From: Candidatus Gottesmanbacteria bacterium RIFOXYB1_FULL_47_11
GTDB lineage: Bacteria; Patescibacteriota; Microgenomatia; UBA10105; UBA927
Reading direction: 5' to 3'
DNA: 33,177 bases
Assembly (NCBI GenBank): GCA_001779455.1
Contig: MFKE01000019.1
Location: 1 to 33,177, forward strand
Every line of letters starts with the position of its first letter. The first letter of the stretch is position 1. This document shows, one piece after another, positions 1 to 7,037 of the stretch. The translations under genes and the position numbers were made by a program. The notes beneath the pieces are model-generated. The model had not been told where the DNA came from. It saw only the letters and a program-made list of their open reading frames with translations, and ran no database searches.

Positions 1-779
1 CGTCGGGCAAGGATCCGGACGATGCCGCGCGCGAAAACCCTGTTGCCCTCAAGCAGGCGATCAAAGACGCCGTCCCCATTTATGATTACTTCATCTCATC
101 CGCACTCAAGCGTTTTGATGTTGCGTCCGCCTTCGGCAAAAAAAAGATAAGCGCGGAACTCCTGCCGGTTTTGGCAAAAATAGAAAATCCCATTGTTCAG
201 GGGCATTATATAAAAAAGCTTGGCCATGCAATCGATACTACGGAGGACAATGTGCGGGAAGCGATGAAAAAAGAACAATCGCGCAGTGTCTACAATTCAC
301 CCAAACCGCAGGGAGAGGAAAAGCAGGATGTGGCACAAACCCGGCATGACAAACTGGAGATCTATGTACTGGCGCTTCTGTTGCAGGGGAAAACCGCTGA
401 TCTTTTTGAAGAATTTACCGGGAATATTGCCTTGGAATATGTGGCAAACTCCGCAGTCAAAAAAATATTGGAACACTTACAGCTCTTTTTGAAGAAGAAT
501 TCGGCGTTTATGATCAAGGATTTTGCCGAAAGTCTGCCGCCGGAGCTCATCCCGACGGTAGATGAGGCATTTTTGTGGGACATAGGGGATTTTCTGGAAA
601 ACGAAGAGTCATTTGCCGAAGAATGGATAGAAGGGCTCAGGAGTCTTGAGCGGGAGATTGTGAAACGCCGGATTCATGAGATTACTGCCTGTATGGAGGT
701 CGGCGGAGACTCTTCGGGCGATGACAAGGCGCTCAAAGAGCTTACTGACCGCCTAAAAGCACTGGAAAAAGCCGCGTAA
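1..779 (+). CDS. dnaG: DNA primase DnaG, C-terminal part (5' end outside window)
   Basis: The reading frame is open from the left edge (first full codon at base 3) to TAA at 777-779, so only about 258 codons are visible. The first residues (SGKDPDDAARENP, then an IYDYF segment) match the end of the TOPRIM region of bacterial DnaG, where a GxDPDE-type motif precedes a helical stretch. The remainder is helix-rich and charged, as expected for the C-terminal domain that contacts the replicative helicase. DnaG makes the RNA primers for DNA replication. The primary sigma gene follows directly, the classical macromolecular-synthesis arrangement. Catalytic zinc-finger and core residues are outside the window. 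Confidence 0.9.
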   Translation, partial: SGKDPDDAARENPVALKQAIKDAVPIYDYFISSALKRFDVASAFGKKKISAELLPVLAKIENPIVQGHYIKKLGHAIDTTEDNVREAMKKEQSRSVYNSPKPQGEEKQDVAQTRHDKLEIYVLALLLQGKTADLFEEFTGNIALEYVANSAVKKILEHLQLFLKKNSAFMIKDFAESLPPELIPTVDEAFLWDIGDFLENEESFAEEWIEGLRSLEREIVKRRIHEITACMEVGGDSSGDDKALKELTDRLKALEKAA

Positions 780-784
780 ATCTG

Positions 785-790
785 GTATAC
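785..790 (+). promoter_or_regulatory. Possible -10 box upstream of rpoD
   Basis: TATACT lies just after the dnaG stop codon and about 67 bases before the rpoD ATG. No convincing -35 hexamer was found, so this is a weak call. Confidence 0.3.
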
Positions 791-857
791 TCCTATCAAT
801 AGCAAGCGTCATCATTTGTTCTCCGCCGCAGGCGTAGGACAAAGATCAACGGAAACT

Positions 858-1949
858 ATGGCTACAAAACCAAAAACCCTCGCTACCGTATCGGATCTCA
901 TTAAAGAAGGAAAAGAAAACGGATTCGTTACACAGGAAGATATCCTATTTCTCATCCCCAAACCCGAAGAACACATCAAAGAGCTCGATGAGCTTTATGG
1001 AAAGCTTATCCATGCCGGCATCGATGTATTTGAAACGACCAGTCAGGACATAGAGAAAGAAGCAAGTAAATCCATTCAGGATCTGGAAAAAGAGATAGAA
1101 GCGCTCGTCCGCGCCAGCGCCGAAGGGGTCTCGGATCCCGTGCGCATGTATCTCAAGGAAATCGGCCGTATTCCACTCCTGACCTTCGCCGATGAAATAT
1201 CCCTGGCCAAGCGGTATGAGAAGGGCGACCGTAGAGCCAAGAAAAAGCTGATTGAGTCTAACCTCCGTCTCGTCGTTTCCATCGCTAAAAAGTACATCGG
1301 CCGCGGGATGTCGCTTCTCGACCTCATCCAGGAAGGGAATCAGGGTCTTATCCGTGCTGTGGAGAAATATGATTGGCGCAAGGGCTACAAGTTTAGTACG
1401 TACGCCACATGGTGGATCCGTCAGGCCATTACCCGCGCGATTGCCGATCAGGCACGCACCATCCGCATTCCCGTCCACATGGTAGAGACGATTAACCGGT
1501 TTGTTCGTGCCTCCCGTCGTCTTATGCAGGACTTGGGCCGCGAACCGACCCCGGAGGAAATTGCTAAAGTGATGGAGGTGGATGTTGTCAAAGTCCGCGA
1601 GATTATGAAAGTTTCGCAGGAGCCGACAAGTCTTGAGACTCCGGTCGGGGATGAGGAAGACTCGCATCTGGGTGACTTTATTTCTGATCCCGGCCCCACA
1701 CCGTACGAACAAACATCACGGCAGCTTCTCAAAGAACACATGGAAGAAGTCTTAACCACGCTTTCTGACCGCGAGAAGAAAGTGCTTATCCTCCGCTTCG
1801 GGCTGGAGGATGGGAGACCAAGGACGCTTGAGGAGGTCGGCGCACAGTTTGGCGTCACCCGCGAACGCATCCGGCAGATTGAAGCCAAGGCCCTACGGAA
1901 ACTACGACACCCATCCCGATCTAAAAAACTCAAAGATTACCTGGAATAA
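858..1949 (+). CDS. rpoD: RNA polymerase primary sigma factor (sigma-70/RpoD)
   Basis: A 363-residue primary sigma factor. In order: region 1.1-like helices ([18 protein letters not shown]), region 1.2 ([17 protein letters not shown]), region 2 ([47 protein letters not shown]), region 3, and region 4.2 with the helix-turn-helix [20 protein letters not shown]. Region 1.1 plus an intact 2.3/2.4 marks it as the housekeeping factor that recognises TTGACA/TATAAT promoters. ATG 858 is chosen; an in-frame TTG at 816 would add a non-homologous 14-residue extension. No clear ribosome site precedes ATG 858. A TATACT box at 785-790 may give it its own promoter after dnaG. It is abutted by a convergent gene with no gap. 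Confidence 0.96.
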   Translation: MATKPKTLATVSDLIKEGKENGFVTQEDILFLIPKPEEHIKELDELYGKLIHAGIDVFETTSQDIEKEASKSIQDLEKEIEALVRASAEGVSDPVRMYLKEIGRIPLLTFADEISLAKRYEKGDRRAKKKLIESNLRLVVSIAKKYIGRGMSLLDLIQEGNQGLIRAVEKYDWRKGYKFSTYATWWIRQAITRAIADQARTIRIPVHMVETINRFVRASRRLMQDLGREPTPEEIAKVMEVDVVKVREIMKVSQEPTSLETPVGDEEDSHLGDFISDPGPTPYEQTSRQLLKEHMEEVLTTLSDREKKVLILRFGLEDGRPRTLEEVGAQFGVTRERIRQIEAKALRKLRHPSRSKKLKDYLE

Positions 1950-2267
1950 TTATTTGCCTGCTTTTTTTGGGAAGATAGCACCTTTTGGTTTTTCGATTAT
2001 ATCCCCCACAGAACATTCGCCATAAAACTGGCTTGAAACGGCAATATTCCGCTCTTTTCCGTCTTCCATTTTAACCTTGAGAGAATAAAAATGTTCGATT
2101 TTTTTACTGTCTTCAAAGCTACCACGTTTAGAGTTATGAGATTTATCGATAACTTTCCCCTTCCACCCCTCAGCTTTTCCTTTCATGAATATTTTTGCGA
2201 TAAACACGGCAGCCAGGATGATGGGCACAAGGAAAATAAGCATAATTCCAAAAACACAACCTTTCAT
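1950..2267 (-). CDS. Small membrane-anchored protein, paralogue of the gene at 5114-5470
   Basis: A 105-residue protein of no family I can name with certainty. One hydrophobic N-terminal segment (about residues 4-27) is followed by a soluble domain that begins with WKGKVIDK, continues with YSLKVKMEDGKERNI and ends with VGDIIEKPKGAIFPKK. The gene at 5114 has the same plan (W-GEVVK, YIKLNDGKTKKI, VGDKIEKKRGQFKPQ), so the two are paralogues. The soluble part looks like a small beta-sheet domain. The start is supported by a strong Shine-Dalgarno (GGGGGAT, about 2270-2277 on the minus strand). The stop codon abuts the rpoD stop, so the two transcripts converge. Function unknown. Confidence 0.75.
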   Translation of the reverse strand: MKGCVFGIMLIFLVPIILAAVFIAKIFMKGKAEGWKGKVIDKSHNSKRGSFEDSKKIEHFYSLKVKMEDGKERNIAVSSQFYGECSVGDIIEKPKGAIFPKKAGK

Positions 2268-2327
2268 AGTAATCCCCCTTTAGTGATAGTGTAGCAGAAA
2301 AGAGGGGAATAGAGCTACAATATGTTG

Positions 2328-3479
2328 GTGGTAAACAAAATTCTCGTTTTTATCCTCTTCTGTGTTGCCGGGGCGTTAAGCGTTATTCTGTTTATGTATA
2401 TTCTTGGCTCGTCTCCGGTCCGGTTTGATAACCCCGTGCTTACAAGTGTAGGGATCAAGAAACCGGAAATCGTCGGATTTTTACCGTACTGGCTGATAAC
2501 CAAGGCAGACAAGGATTACGGAAAATATATTACGACACTTACCTATTTCGGGCTGACTGTAGGCCCCGATGGTCATATTCAAAAATTAACTAATCCTCAG
2601 GAGGAGGAACCCGGATGGACGACGTTGAAGAAAAATATGTTCGAGCGGTATAACGCCAAACAGTCGCTTCTCGTTATAAGCGGGGATGACGATGCAATCA
2701 GTGAAATGATGAATGATCCGGTAACAAGCGCAAACAACCTCGTTTCCGATGTTACACCTGTTATGAAACAGTACGGATTTACGGATTTAAATATCGACAT
2801 CGAAACATTTATGGAGGCCTCAGAAAGCGCGAGAGCGAGCTTTACGACATTCGTTCGGACGGTGAAAGGCGGGATAAGGGGAACCGTAACGATCGACCTC
2901 ATTCCCATTGCCCTGGTCAAACCCAAACTGTATGACGCAAGAGCGCTCGGGGAGATTGTCGACCGCGTGGTTCTCATGACCTACGACTATCATTATTCCG
3001 GCTCATTCACCGCGGGCGCAGTGGCGCCCATTGGCGGAGCCGGTAAAACGCTGGAGTTTGACGTGGAGACGGCGGTTGTCGAGGCGCTTAAAGTGATTCC
3101 CGCCGGTAAACTGCTCCTTGGCATTCCTTTGTACGGATATCAATGGGAGACAATCGGGAGCGCGCCGGAATCAGCGACCATTCCCGGCGGATCGGCAACG
3201 GCAAGCACGAGAAGGATTGCGGACATCCTTTCCGGTTGTGCTACGTGTTCTGCAGTTTTAGACCCGGTATCACGGGAGCCGTATCTTATCTATCCCGAGG
3301 GTGATTACTTTAATCAGATTTACTATGAAAACGAAGCGTCGATGAAAGAAAAAATTGCCCTTGCCCAAAAATATCGTCTCGGGGGTGTCGCTCTGTGGGC
3401 CTTGGGGTATGAAGACGGTACCATTTTAAATCCCTTATCTTCCTACAAAAACACGCTTGACCTATCTGGCCTTTATTAA
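2328..3479 (+). CDS. Membrane-anchored glycoside hydrolase family 18 protein
   Basis: A GH18 (chitinase/spore-germination hydrolase-like) protein of about 383 residues. An N-terminal hydrophobic segment (residues 3-25) anchors or exports it. The barrel starts at EIVGFLPYW, the catalytic strand is FTDLNIDIE (Glu is the proton donor of DxxDxDxE-type motifs, slightly degenerate at the Gly position), and typical strands LMTYDYHYSG and GGVALWALGYED follow. GH18 enzymes cut beta-1,4-linked N-acetylglucosamine polymers; a cell-wall substrate is an inference. An ATG at 2322 is in frame, but TACAAT at 2316-2321 would be a -10 box and places GTG 2328 exactly six bases downstream, like other genes here. 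The 3' end overlaps the convergent FecR-like gene by 18 bases. Confidence 0.88.
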   Translation: MVNKILVFILFCVAGALSVILFMYILGSSPVRFDNPVLTSVGIKKPEIVGFLPYWLITKADKDYGKYITTLTYFGLTVGPDGHIQKLTNPQEEEPGWTTLKKNMFERYNAKQSLLVISGDDDAISEMMNDPVTSANNLVSDVTPVMKQYGFTDLNIDIETFMEASESARASFTTFVRTVKGGIRGTVTIDLIPIALVKPKLYDARALGEIVDRVVLMTYDYHYSGSFTAGAVAPIGGAGKTLEFDVETAVVEALKVIPAGKLLLGIPLYGYQWETIGSAPESATIPGGSATASTRRIADILSGCATCSAVLDPVSREPYLIYPEGDYFNQIYYENEASMKEKIALAQKYRLGGVALWALGYEDGTILNPLSSYKNTLDLSGLY

Positions 3480-4115
3480 AGTAACTTCGCGGGCTTCATC
3501 GTCAATATTTGCCCGCTGACCGGTGGTGAGTGTATACACCTGCGTATTGTTATCAGTATCAACAACCGCAAGTTTTACAGATCCCGATTTGACGTCTACG
3601 GACATATCAGCATCGATAATGGTGAGGACAACATCTCCCGGTTCCATGGACACAAGCGCGTGGAGAGCGCGGATAGAGACAGGCCTGGTCGCCATATATT
3701 CGATTTTCCCGTTTTTCTGCTGGAGGAGGAAATTTTCCGGAAACATGTTGGCAAATACAAGTTCAGCCGTCGGACCCAGATTTGCCCTTACAATCCCTGC
3801 CACTTCAGCTGTTGCAGATGAGTTTGCGTTGGTTGCGATAGATTCGCCCAAAAGAATCTCTGCGCCCATTGATGCTTCTCTGTATTCCGTCTCATCGTGG
3901 GAAAATTTTTGAGCATGCCCGCTGATCACGGTTAGCATTCCGGATAGCGCCTCAGACGGCGGCCTGAGGGCCAGCGTGGGCTCTGGCGCAGGCTGGCTTG
4001 TAATCGGCGACGCAATCTCTTTTGTGCCCGCTTGCTGTATCCGGATAAATTGAAACCCAAACACTCCGCCAAATCCGATAAGAAAAGCGAATAGTGGAAG
4101 AAATAAGTTTTTCAC
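3462..4115 (-). CDS. FecR-domain-like exported protein
   Basis: A 217-residue protein with an N-terminal membrane/signal segment (residues 3-25), a Pro/Thr/Ala-rich spacer and a FecR-like beta domain. In the latter, GAEILLGESIATNANSSATA and ANLGPTAELVF resemble the FecR core ("G..l..G..i.T...s.a.l.l..G....l...t.l"), followed by VSMEPGDVVLTI and VKSGSVKLAVVDTD strands. FecR-like domains in this setting are usually surface or periplasmic scaffolds rather than iron-signalling proteins. The start is GTG at 4113-4115; a TATAAT on the minus strand (4124-4129) lies eight bases upstream. Function beyond the fold is unknown. Confidence 0.72.
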   Translation of the reverse strand: MKNLFLPLFAFLIGFGGVFGFQFIRIQQAGTKEIASPITSQPAPEPTLALRPPSEALSGMLTVISGHAQKFSHDETEYREASMGAEILLGESIATNANSSATAEVAGIVRANLGPTAELVFANMFPENFLLQQKNGKIEYMATRPVSIRALHALVSMEPGDVVLTIIDADMSVDVKSGSVKLAVVDTDNNTQVYTLTTGQRANIDDEAREVTLIKAR

Positions 4116-4123
4116 GATGGCTT

Positions 4124-4129
4124 ATTATA
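4124..4129 (-). promoter_or_regulatory. -10 box of the FecR-like gene
   Basis: TATAAT on the minus strand, eight bases before the GTG start. It suggests a leaderless or nearly leaderless transcript. No good -35 is visible. Confidence 0.45.
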
Positions 4130-4154
4130 GCACCCGAAACACTATGGAATCTGA

Positions 4155-4160
4155 TATAAT
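4155..4160 (+). promoter_or_regulatory. -10 box of the tRNA-Asn gene
   Basis: TATAAT sits 18 bases before the first acceptor-stem base of the tRNA, a normal distance for a tRNA promoter with a short 5' leader. The -35 is not obvious. Confidence 0.5.
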
Positions 4161-4178
4161 ACCCATGTTCTTTTCCAT

Positions 4179-4432
4179 TCCCCTGTAGCTCAACGGTAGA
4201 GCGGCTTCCTGTTAAATAGGCAGCTTTCCGTAGTAATACGGATTGAAAAATCGGGCTAATTCGGTGAACTCCCAACGGGACAACGCCGAGCTAAACAAAA
4301 TGTGTAGAGACTATATACCCGATCCCGCAATCATTTATTTTTAATGAAGCGGGAATGACATAGTCCAAGCCTTTTGGTAACAAGAGGGTTCTTGTAAGAA
4401 GAAGGTTGCAGGTTCGAATCCTGCCGGGGGAG
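4179..4432 (+). tRNA. tRNA-Asn(GUU) interrupted by a group I intron
   Basis: Exon 1 is 4179-4212 and exon 2 is 4395-4432. The acceptor stem is TCCCCTG (4179-4185) with CGGGGGA (4425-4431), discriminator G4432. The D-arm is GCTC-AACGGTA-GAGC. The anticodon stem is GCTTC (4204-4208) with GAAGA (4398-4402), leaving one G-A mismatch at 27-43. The anticodon loop is CTGT + TAA after splicing, giving anticodon GUU (Asn). The variable loop has five bases and the T-arm is GCAGG-TTCGAAT-CCTGC. CCA is not encoded (GCA follows), so the tRNA needs a CCA-adding enzyme. The split falls between anticodon positions 35 and 36. Confidence 0.93.
4213..4394 (+). ncRNA. Group I intron in the anticodon loop of tRNA-Asn
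   Basis: A 182-nt intron without an internal ORF. P1 pairs exon CTGT (4209-4212) with GCAG (4220-4223), giving the expected U-G wobble at the 5' splice site. The intron ends in G (4394). P2 is a hairpin CCGTA-GTAA-TACGG (4228-4241) with a GNRA loop. P3 pairs ATCGGG (4250-4255) with CCCGAT (4318-4323). P4 is TTCGG (4260-4264) with CCGAG (4286-4290), capped by TCCC-AAC-GGGA. P7 is a perfect GACTAT (4309-4314)/ATAGTC (4360-4365). P8 is TCCCGC/GCGGGA (4323-4354). This layout resembles the small IC3-type introns of bacterial tRNA genes; self-splicing is inferred. Confidence 0.9.
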
Positions 4433-4448
4433 CAGAATTTATATTTGG

Positions 4449-4454
4449 TATAAT
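4449..4454 (+). promoter_or_regulatory. -10 box of the DUF5674 gene
   Basis: TATAAT followed by exactly six bases and ATG 4461, with no Shine-Dalgarno. The transcript would start at the start codon. Confidence 0.5.
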
Positions 4455-4460
4455 ACACTC

Positions 4461-4805
4461 ATGATCATCACAAAATCAGAGCCTTTTACAATAACTGAAA
4501 TTCAACAGCTTCGTGAGCAATTTGATAGTTATATTAAAACAGTCATTGATGTTGAGAATAGGATATGTTCTGCCGGATGCGACCGACATTTTGAGTCAGA
4601 AAAAATACTCCTTGATCGAGGATCAAAACAGGAGGATATTTGGGGAGGCGGCATCGATTTGGAAACAAAAACGATCGATGGTAATTCATTTATTAATATC
4701 CGTCCGACACAAGGCAATACAAGTAATGAAATTCAAGATTCAGATATTCGGAAATCTTTTGAAGAAATAACGAAGTATTTTTTTGATTCTATATATGGAA
4801 AATAA
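4461..4805 (+). CDS. DUF5674 family protein
   Basis: A 114-residue protein that I recognise as DUF5674 from its central block: VIDVENRICSAGCDRHFESEKILLDRGS is followed by KQEDIWGGGIDLETK and INIRPTQGNTSNEIQD, then a C-terminal helix with IRKSFEEITKYFF. The family is typical of candidate-phyla genomes and small cyanobacterial/archaeal genomes and has no assigned biochemistry that I know of. The gene is preceded by a TATAAT-N6-ATG signal and overlaps the next gene by 11 bases, so the pair is probably translated together. It starts right after the intron-bearing tRNA. Confidence 0.85.
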   Translation: MIITKSEPFTITEIQQLREQFDSYIKTVIDVENRICSAGCDRHFESEKILLDRGSKQEDIWGGGIDLETKTIDGNSFINIRPTQGNTSNEIQDSDIRKSFEEITKYFFDSIYGK

Positions 4806-5043
4806 AATAGTATTAGCATCACTTGCAATGGATTTAAAGCGTGTTGCACTTGGGCTTCATAGAAAATCAAATTCTATGGCAGACAGATTTTTGCAGGAAG
4901 CAATGCAACGGAAAAAAGAAGTAGACACGAAGAAGCTTTTGCCTTATATGCAACATATTCTTATGAAGTTAAATAGTAATATTGATGCTGAAAATGCCCT
5001 CATGTATAGTACCCGTATTCAAAACTACGTACTCTATAAATAG
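4795..5043 (+). CDS. Small helical protein coupled to DUF5674
   Basis: An 82-residue protein starting MENKIVLASLAMDLKRVALG at ATG 4795, inside the last codons of the DUF5674 gene. It is predicted to be nearly all helical and basic, without membrane segments, cysteines or a known motif (ends LNSNIDAENALMYSTRIQNYVLYK). The tight overlap suggests that it works with DUF5674 or at least is produced with it. I do not recognise the family. A two-gene toxin-antitoxin type arrangement is possible but not shown by any sequence motif. Confidence 0.6.
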   Translation: MENKIVLASLAMDLKRVALGLHRKSNSMADRFLQEAMQRKKEVDTKKLLPYMQHILMKLNSNIDAENALMYSTRIQNYVLYK

Positions 5044-5046
5044 AAA

Positions 5047-5074
5047 GTCCGAACATCATCTACCGATTGGAGCA
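5047..5074 (+). repeat. Post-stop intergenic element, copy 1
   Basis: A 28-base stretch beginning GTCCGAACATC and ending GGAGCA, starting three bases after a stop codon. It matches the stretch at 5474-5500 at about 21 of 28 aligned positions; the first eight bases recur after arsM at 10819-10826. Confidence 0.45.
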
Positions 5075-5101
5075 AGTTGTACTAGATTGCGTAGTTTGTA
5101 T

Positions 5102-5107
5102 TATAAT
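5102..5107 (+). promoter_or_regulatory. -10 box of the gene at 5114
   Basis: TATAAT, six bases, then ATG 5114. There is no Shine-Dalgarno. A poor -35 candidate TTGTAC is at 5077-5082. Confidence 0.5.
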
Positions 5108-5113
5108 TAGCTC

Positions 5114-5470
5114 ATGCAAAAATATCTTCTCATCTGGGCAGGTGCAAATTTTCTTCTCTACTTATTTGTCGCGGGCATCAAATATCCCAATGCCGCCGAA
5201 AATGTTTTAGGGGTAGCAGTTATTAGCCTTGTTATCATGCTTATACTGCTTGGTAAAACTTGGAGGGGAGAGGTTGTTAAAGTTCAGACTGAAGAAAAAC
5301 ATTACGCTGATGATGATGGTCCCGGTGAAACCGTAAATATCGAATATGCCTATATAAAGTTAAATGACGGAAAAACAAAAAAAATTCAAAATAAAGGTTG
5401 GAAAGTCGGCGACAAAATAGAAAAGAAACGCGGTCAGTTTAAACCCCAGCTTATTTCAAAAAAACAGTAA
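5114..5470 (+). CDS. Small membrane protein, paralogue of the gene at 1950-2267
   Basis: A 118-residue protein with two hydrophobic segments (about residues 4-22 and 28-46) and a soluble C-terminal domain. That domain shares its landmarks with the 1950-2267 protein: W-x-G-x-V-v-K near residue 49, Y-I-K-L-N-DGKTKKI, and VGDKIEKKRGQFKPQ. An acidic insert (HYADDDGPGE) is specific to this copy. It has its own TATAAT-N6-ATG promoter signal. Function unknown; the shared domain may be a small beta-barrel facing outside or inside depending on topology. Confidence 0.7.
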   Translation: MQKYLLIWAGANFLLYLFVAGIKYPNAAENVLGVAVISLVIMLILLGKTWRGEVVKVQTEEKHYADDDGPGETVNIEYAYIKLNDGKTKKIQNKGWKVGDKIEKKRGQFKPQLISKKQ

Positions 5471-5473
5471 TAA

Positions 5474-5500
5474 GTTTGAACATCGTTACCGCGCGGAGCA
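5474..5500 (+). repeat. Post-stop intergenic element, copy 2
   Basis: Begins GTTTGAACATC and ends GGAGCA, three bases after the stop codon of the preceding gene. It aligns with 5047-5074 with one gap and six substitutions. The rest of the 5471-5608 gap holds short GTAAC repeats but no gene that I can see. Confidence 0.45.
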
Positions 5501-5596
5501 TTGTAACTTTATTTGGCTTAGGCTTTGATGGATGATTGAGCTGTATGACTTGTAGACTGCTCCGGGACCCCGGGTAACACTATTTTTGTAACGTGG

Positions 5597-5602
5597 TACT
5601 AT
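5597..5602 (+). promoter_or_regulatory. -10 box of the first ZIP transporter gene
   Basis: TACTAT, six bases (AAACCA), then ATG 5609; there is no Shine-Dalgarno. Confidence 0.45.
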
Positions 5603-5608
5603 AAACCA

Positions 5609-6361
5609 ATGGACAGTATTCTTCTCCCGCTTCTTCTTTCTTTTCTGGCAGGAATCTGTACCGTGTTTGGCGGTTTGGTGATTATATTAATCAAAAACTT
5701 CAAAAAAAGTTATTTAAGTTTTTTTATGGGTATTTCCGCCGGAGCTATGATCTATATTTCGTTTATAGAGCTTTTGCCGGAGGCCATGAAAGCACTTGGT
5801 TTTCTTAACGCAAATATCGTTTTTTTCCTGGGAATACTATTTATTGGGATCATTGACCGGATTGCCCCTCATCACTACCAAGCATATTGCTCAAAGAACG
5901 TAGTACGGTACGACAAAGTACTATTAACCGGTTATTTGGTCGTCATTGGCATTATCATCCATAATTTTCCGGAGGGGATAGCAGTTTTTATGAGTTCTTT
6001 GGGAAATATTCGTTTTGGAATACTGATCGCTTTTGCTACTGCAATTCATAATATTCCAGAAGGAGTTGCTGTGGCATCGCCGATACTATTTGCCACAAAA
6101 AGCAGACGGAAAGCTTTATATTATTCATTTTTGGCCGGGATTGCTGAGCCAATCGGTGCAATTCTTGCATATACGATACTCCGTCCATTTATAACACCAA
6201 TCTTTTTATCATATATTTTTGCTTTTGTTGCGGGAATAATGGTATATCTTAGTTTTGACGAGCTCCTGCCGTCTTGTTTTGAAAATAATGAGGGTCATAC
6301 GGCAATTGCAGGTATCGTGGCAGGCATGCTCGTTATGATGGCAAGTCTTACCCTCATATAG
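5609..6361 (+). CDS. ZIP family divalent metal transporter (ZupT-like)
   Basis: A 250-residue membrane protein with about eight hydrophobic helices. The two metal-binding helices carry the ZIP signatures HNFPEGIAVF (about residues 118-127) and HNIPEGVAVA (about 147-156). The first helix region has MGISAGAMIYISFIELLPEA and the last helices SFDELLP, all as in the ZupT/GufA group. The likely role is uptake of zinc or another divalent cation across the inner membrane. The spacing to the next operon (promoter at 6388) indicates a separate transcript. A second, more distant ZIP gene lies at 8140. Confidence 0.93.
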   Translation: MDSILLPLLLSFLAGICTVFGGLVIILIKNFKKSYLSFFMGISAGAMIYISFIELLPEAMKALGFLNANIVFFLGILFIGIIDRIAPHHYQAYCSKNVVRYDKVLLTGYLVVIGIIIHNFPEGIAVFMSSLGNIRFGILIAFATAIHNIPEGVAVASPILFATKSRRKALYYSFLAGIAEPIGAILAYTILRPFITPIFLSYIFAFVAGIMVYLSFDELLPSCFENNEGHTAIAGIVAGMLVMMASLTLI

Positions 6362-6387
6362 CTCCCCGTGCATGTATTCCATATAGC

Positions 6388-6416
6388 TTGACAAGCCAGC
6401 GTTTCGGGTGTATTAT
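6388..6416 (+). promoter_or_regulatory. Sigma-70 promoter of the DUF5320-DUF134-YibE/F-ZIP operon
   Basis: A consensus -35 TTGACA (6388-6393), a 17-base spacer and a -10 TATTAT (6411-6416). The transcript would have a leader of about 35 bases with a strong AGGAGGT. Confidence 0.8.
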
Positions 6417-6433
6417 GAATACATATTCATAAT
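6412..6433 (+). promoter_or_regulatory. Palindromic operator overlapping the -10
   Basis: A perfect inverted repeat: ATTATGAATA, two bases (CA), TATTCATAAT. The core TGAA-N6-TTCA is the kind of site used by ArsR/SmtB-family repressors. It overlaps the -10 and the start point, which would give repression. The binding protein is not shown; candidates here are DUF134 (6751) and ArsR (15598). Confidence 0.65.
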
Positions 6434-6458
6434 AGATTATGAAAGGAGGTGAATGATT

Positions 6459-6740
6459 ATGCCGGGATTTGATAAAACAGGCCCTCAGGGACAAGGTCCG
6501 ATGACCGGAAGAGGATTCGGTCATTGTGGTAAAGGTCGTGGCGCAGGTCGTGGCGCAGGTCGTGGTATGGGTTTTGGTAGGTGCAGCGGTTATGGTCGGG
6601 GTTTAGGAAAATATTTCGGTTGGAATGACCCGCAAACAAAAGAAGACAAAAAAGAAGATTTAGAGTCATACAAAAAAGCATTGCAAGAAGAAATGGAGGA
6701 CGTGGAAAAGGAGCTTGCGGACGTAAGAAAATCGGAGTAA
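6459..6740 (+). CDS. DUF5320 family Gly/Arg-rich protein
   Basis: A 93-residue protein beginning MPGFDKTGPQGQGPMTGRG, the characteristic DUF5320 opening. A Gly/Arg-rich middle holds a few cysteines (HCGKGRG, RCSGYGRG), and the C-terminal 35 residues form a charged coiled-coil helix (EDLESYKKALQEEMEDVEKELADV). The start at 6459 is preferred over ATG 6453 because AGGAGGT (6444-6450) is eight bases from it and only two from the other. DUF5320 genes are often next to DUF134 and to iron-sulfur or NifX/NifB-type proteins; a metal-related role is an inference from that and the adjacent ZIP gene. Confidence 0.88.
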   Translation: MPGFDKTGPQGQGPMTGRGFGHCGKGRGAGRGAGRGMGFGRCSGYGRGLGKYFGWNDPQTKEDKKEDLESYKKALQEEMEDVEKELADVRKSE

Positions 6741-6750
6741 ATATATACGT

Positions 6751-7029
6751 ATGCCGAGACCAAGAATACCCCGCTGTATGCGGTTTAAACCGGATGTTAG
6801 TTATTTTAAACCTCGAGGCATTCCCTTGAGTGAATTGGATGAGGTGGTTTTATTGCCCGATGAATTGGAGGCGCTGAAGCTGTATGAAGTTGATGGATTG
6901 GAACAGAAAAAAGCTGCCGAAAAAATGAAGATTTCCCAGCCTACATTTGCAAGAATTTTGGATAGTGCTAATAAAAAAATTGCTAATGCTATTATCAAGG
7001 GCAAGGCAATTCGCTTAGAAACAAAATAA
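6751..7029 (+). CDS. DUF134 (UPF0251) family DNA-binding protein
   Basis: A 92-residue protein with the full DUF134 pattern: MPRPRIPRCMRFKPD at the start, then FKPRGIPLSELDEVVLLPDELEALKL, and a helix-turn-helix EQKKAAEKMKISQPTFARILDSANKKIANAI. Family members resemble sigma region 4 HTH proteins and are presumed regulators. Ten bases separate it from DUF5320. As the second gene behind a palindromic operator it is a good candidate for self-regulation of this operon. The conserved cysteine (RCMRF) could bind metal or sense redox state; this is an inference. Confidence 0.92.
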   Translation: MPRPRIPRCMRFKPDVSYFKPRGIPLSELDEVVLLPDELEALKLYEVDGLEQKKAAEKMKISQPTFARILDSANKKIANAIIKGKAIRLETK

Positions 7030-7037
7030 CGGTAATA

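Noticed and set aside
945-1712. Long antisense open frame (255 codons) inside rpoD
   Set aside because: It is the shadow of the conserved sigma gene; no ribosome site, no recognisable domain, and the sense frame is clearly coding.
4401-4432. tRNA-Asn 3' end as an integration (att) site for the accessory block
   Set aside because: I found no second copy of the tRNA 3' end, and no integrase gene is present in the window.
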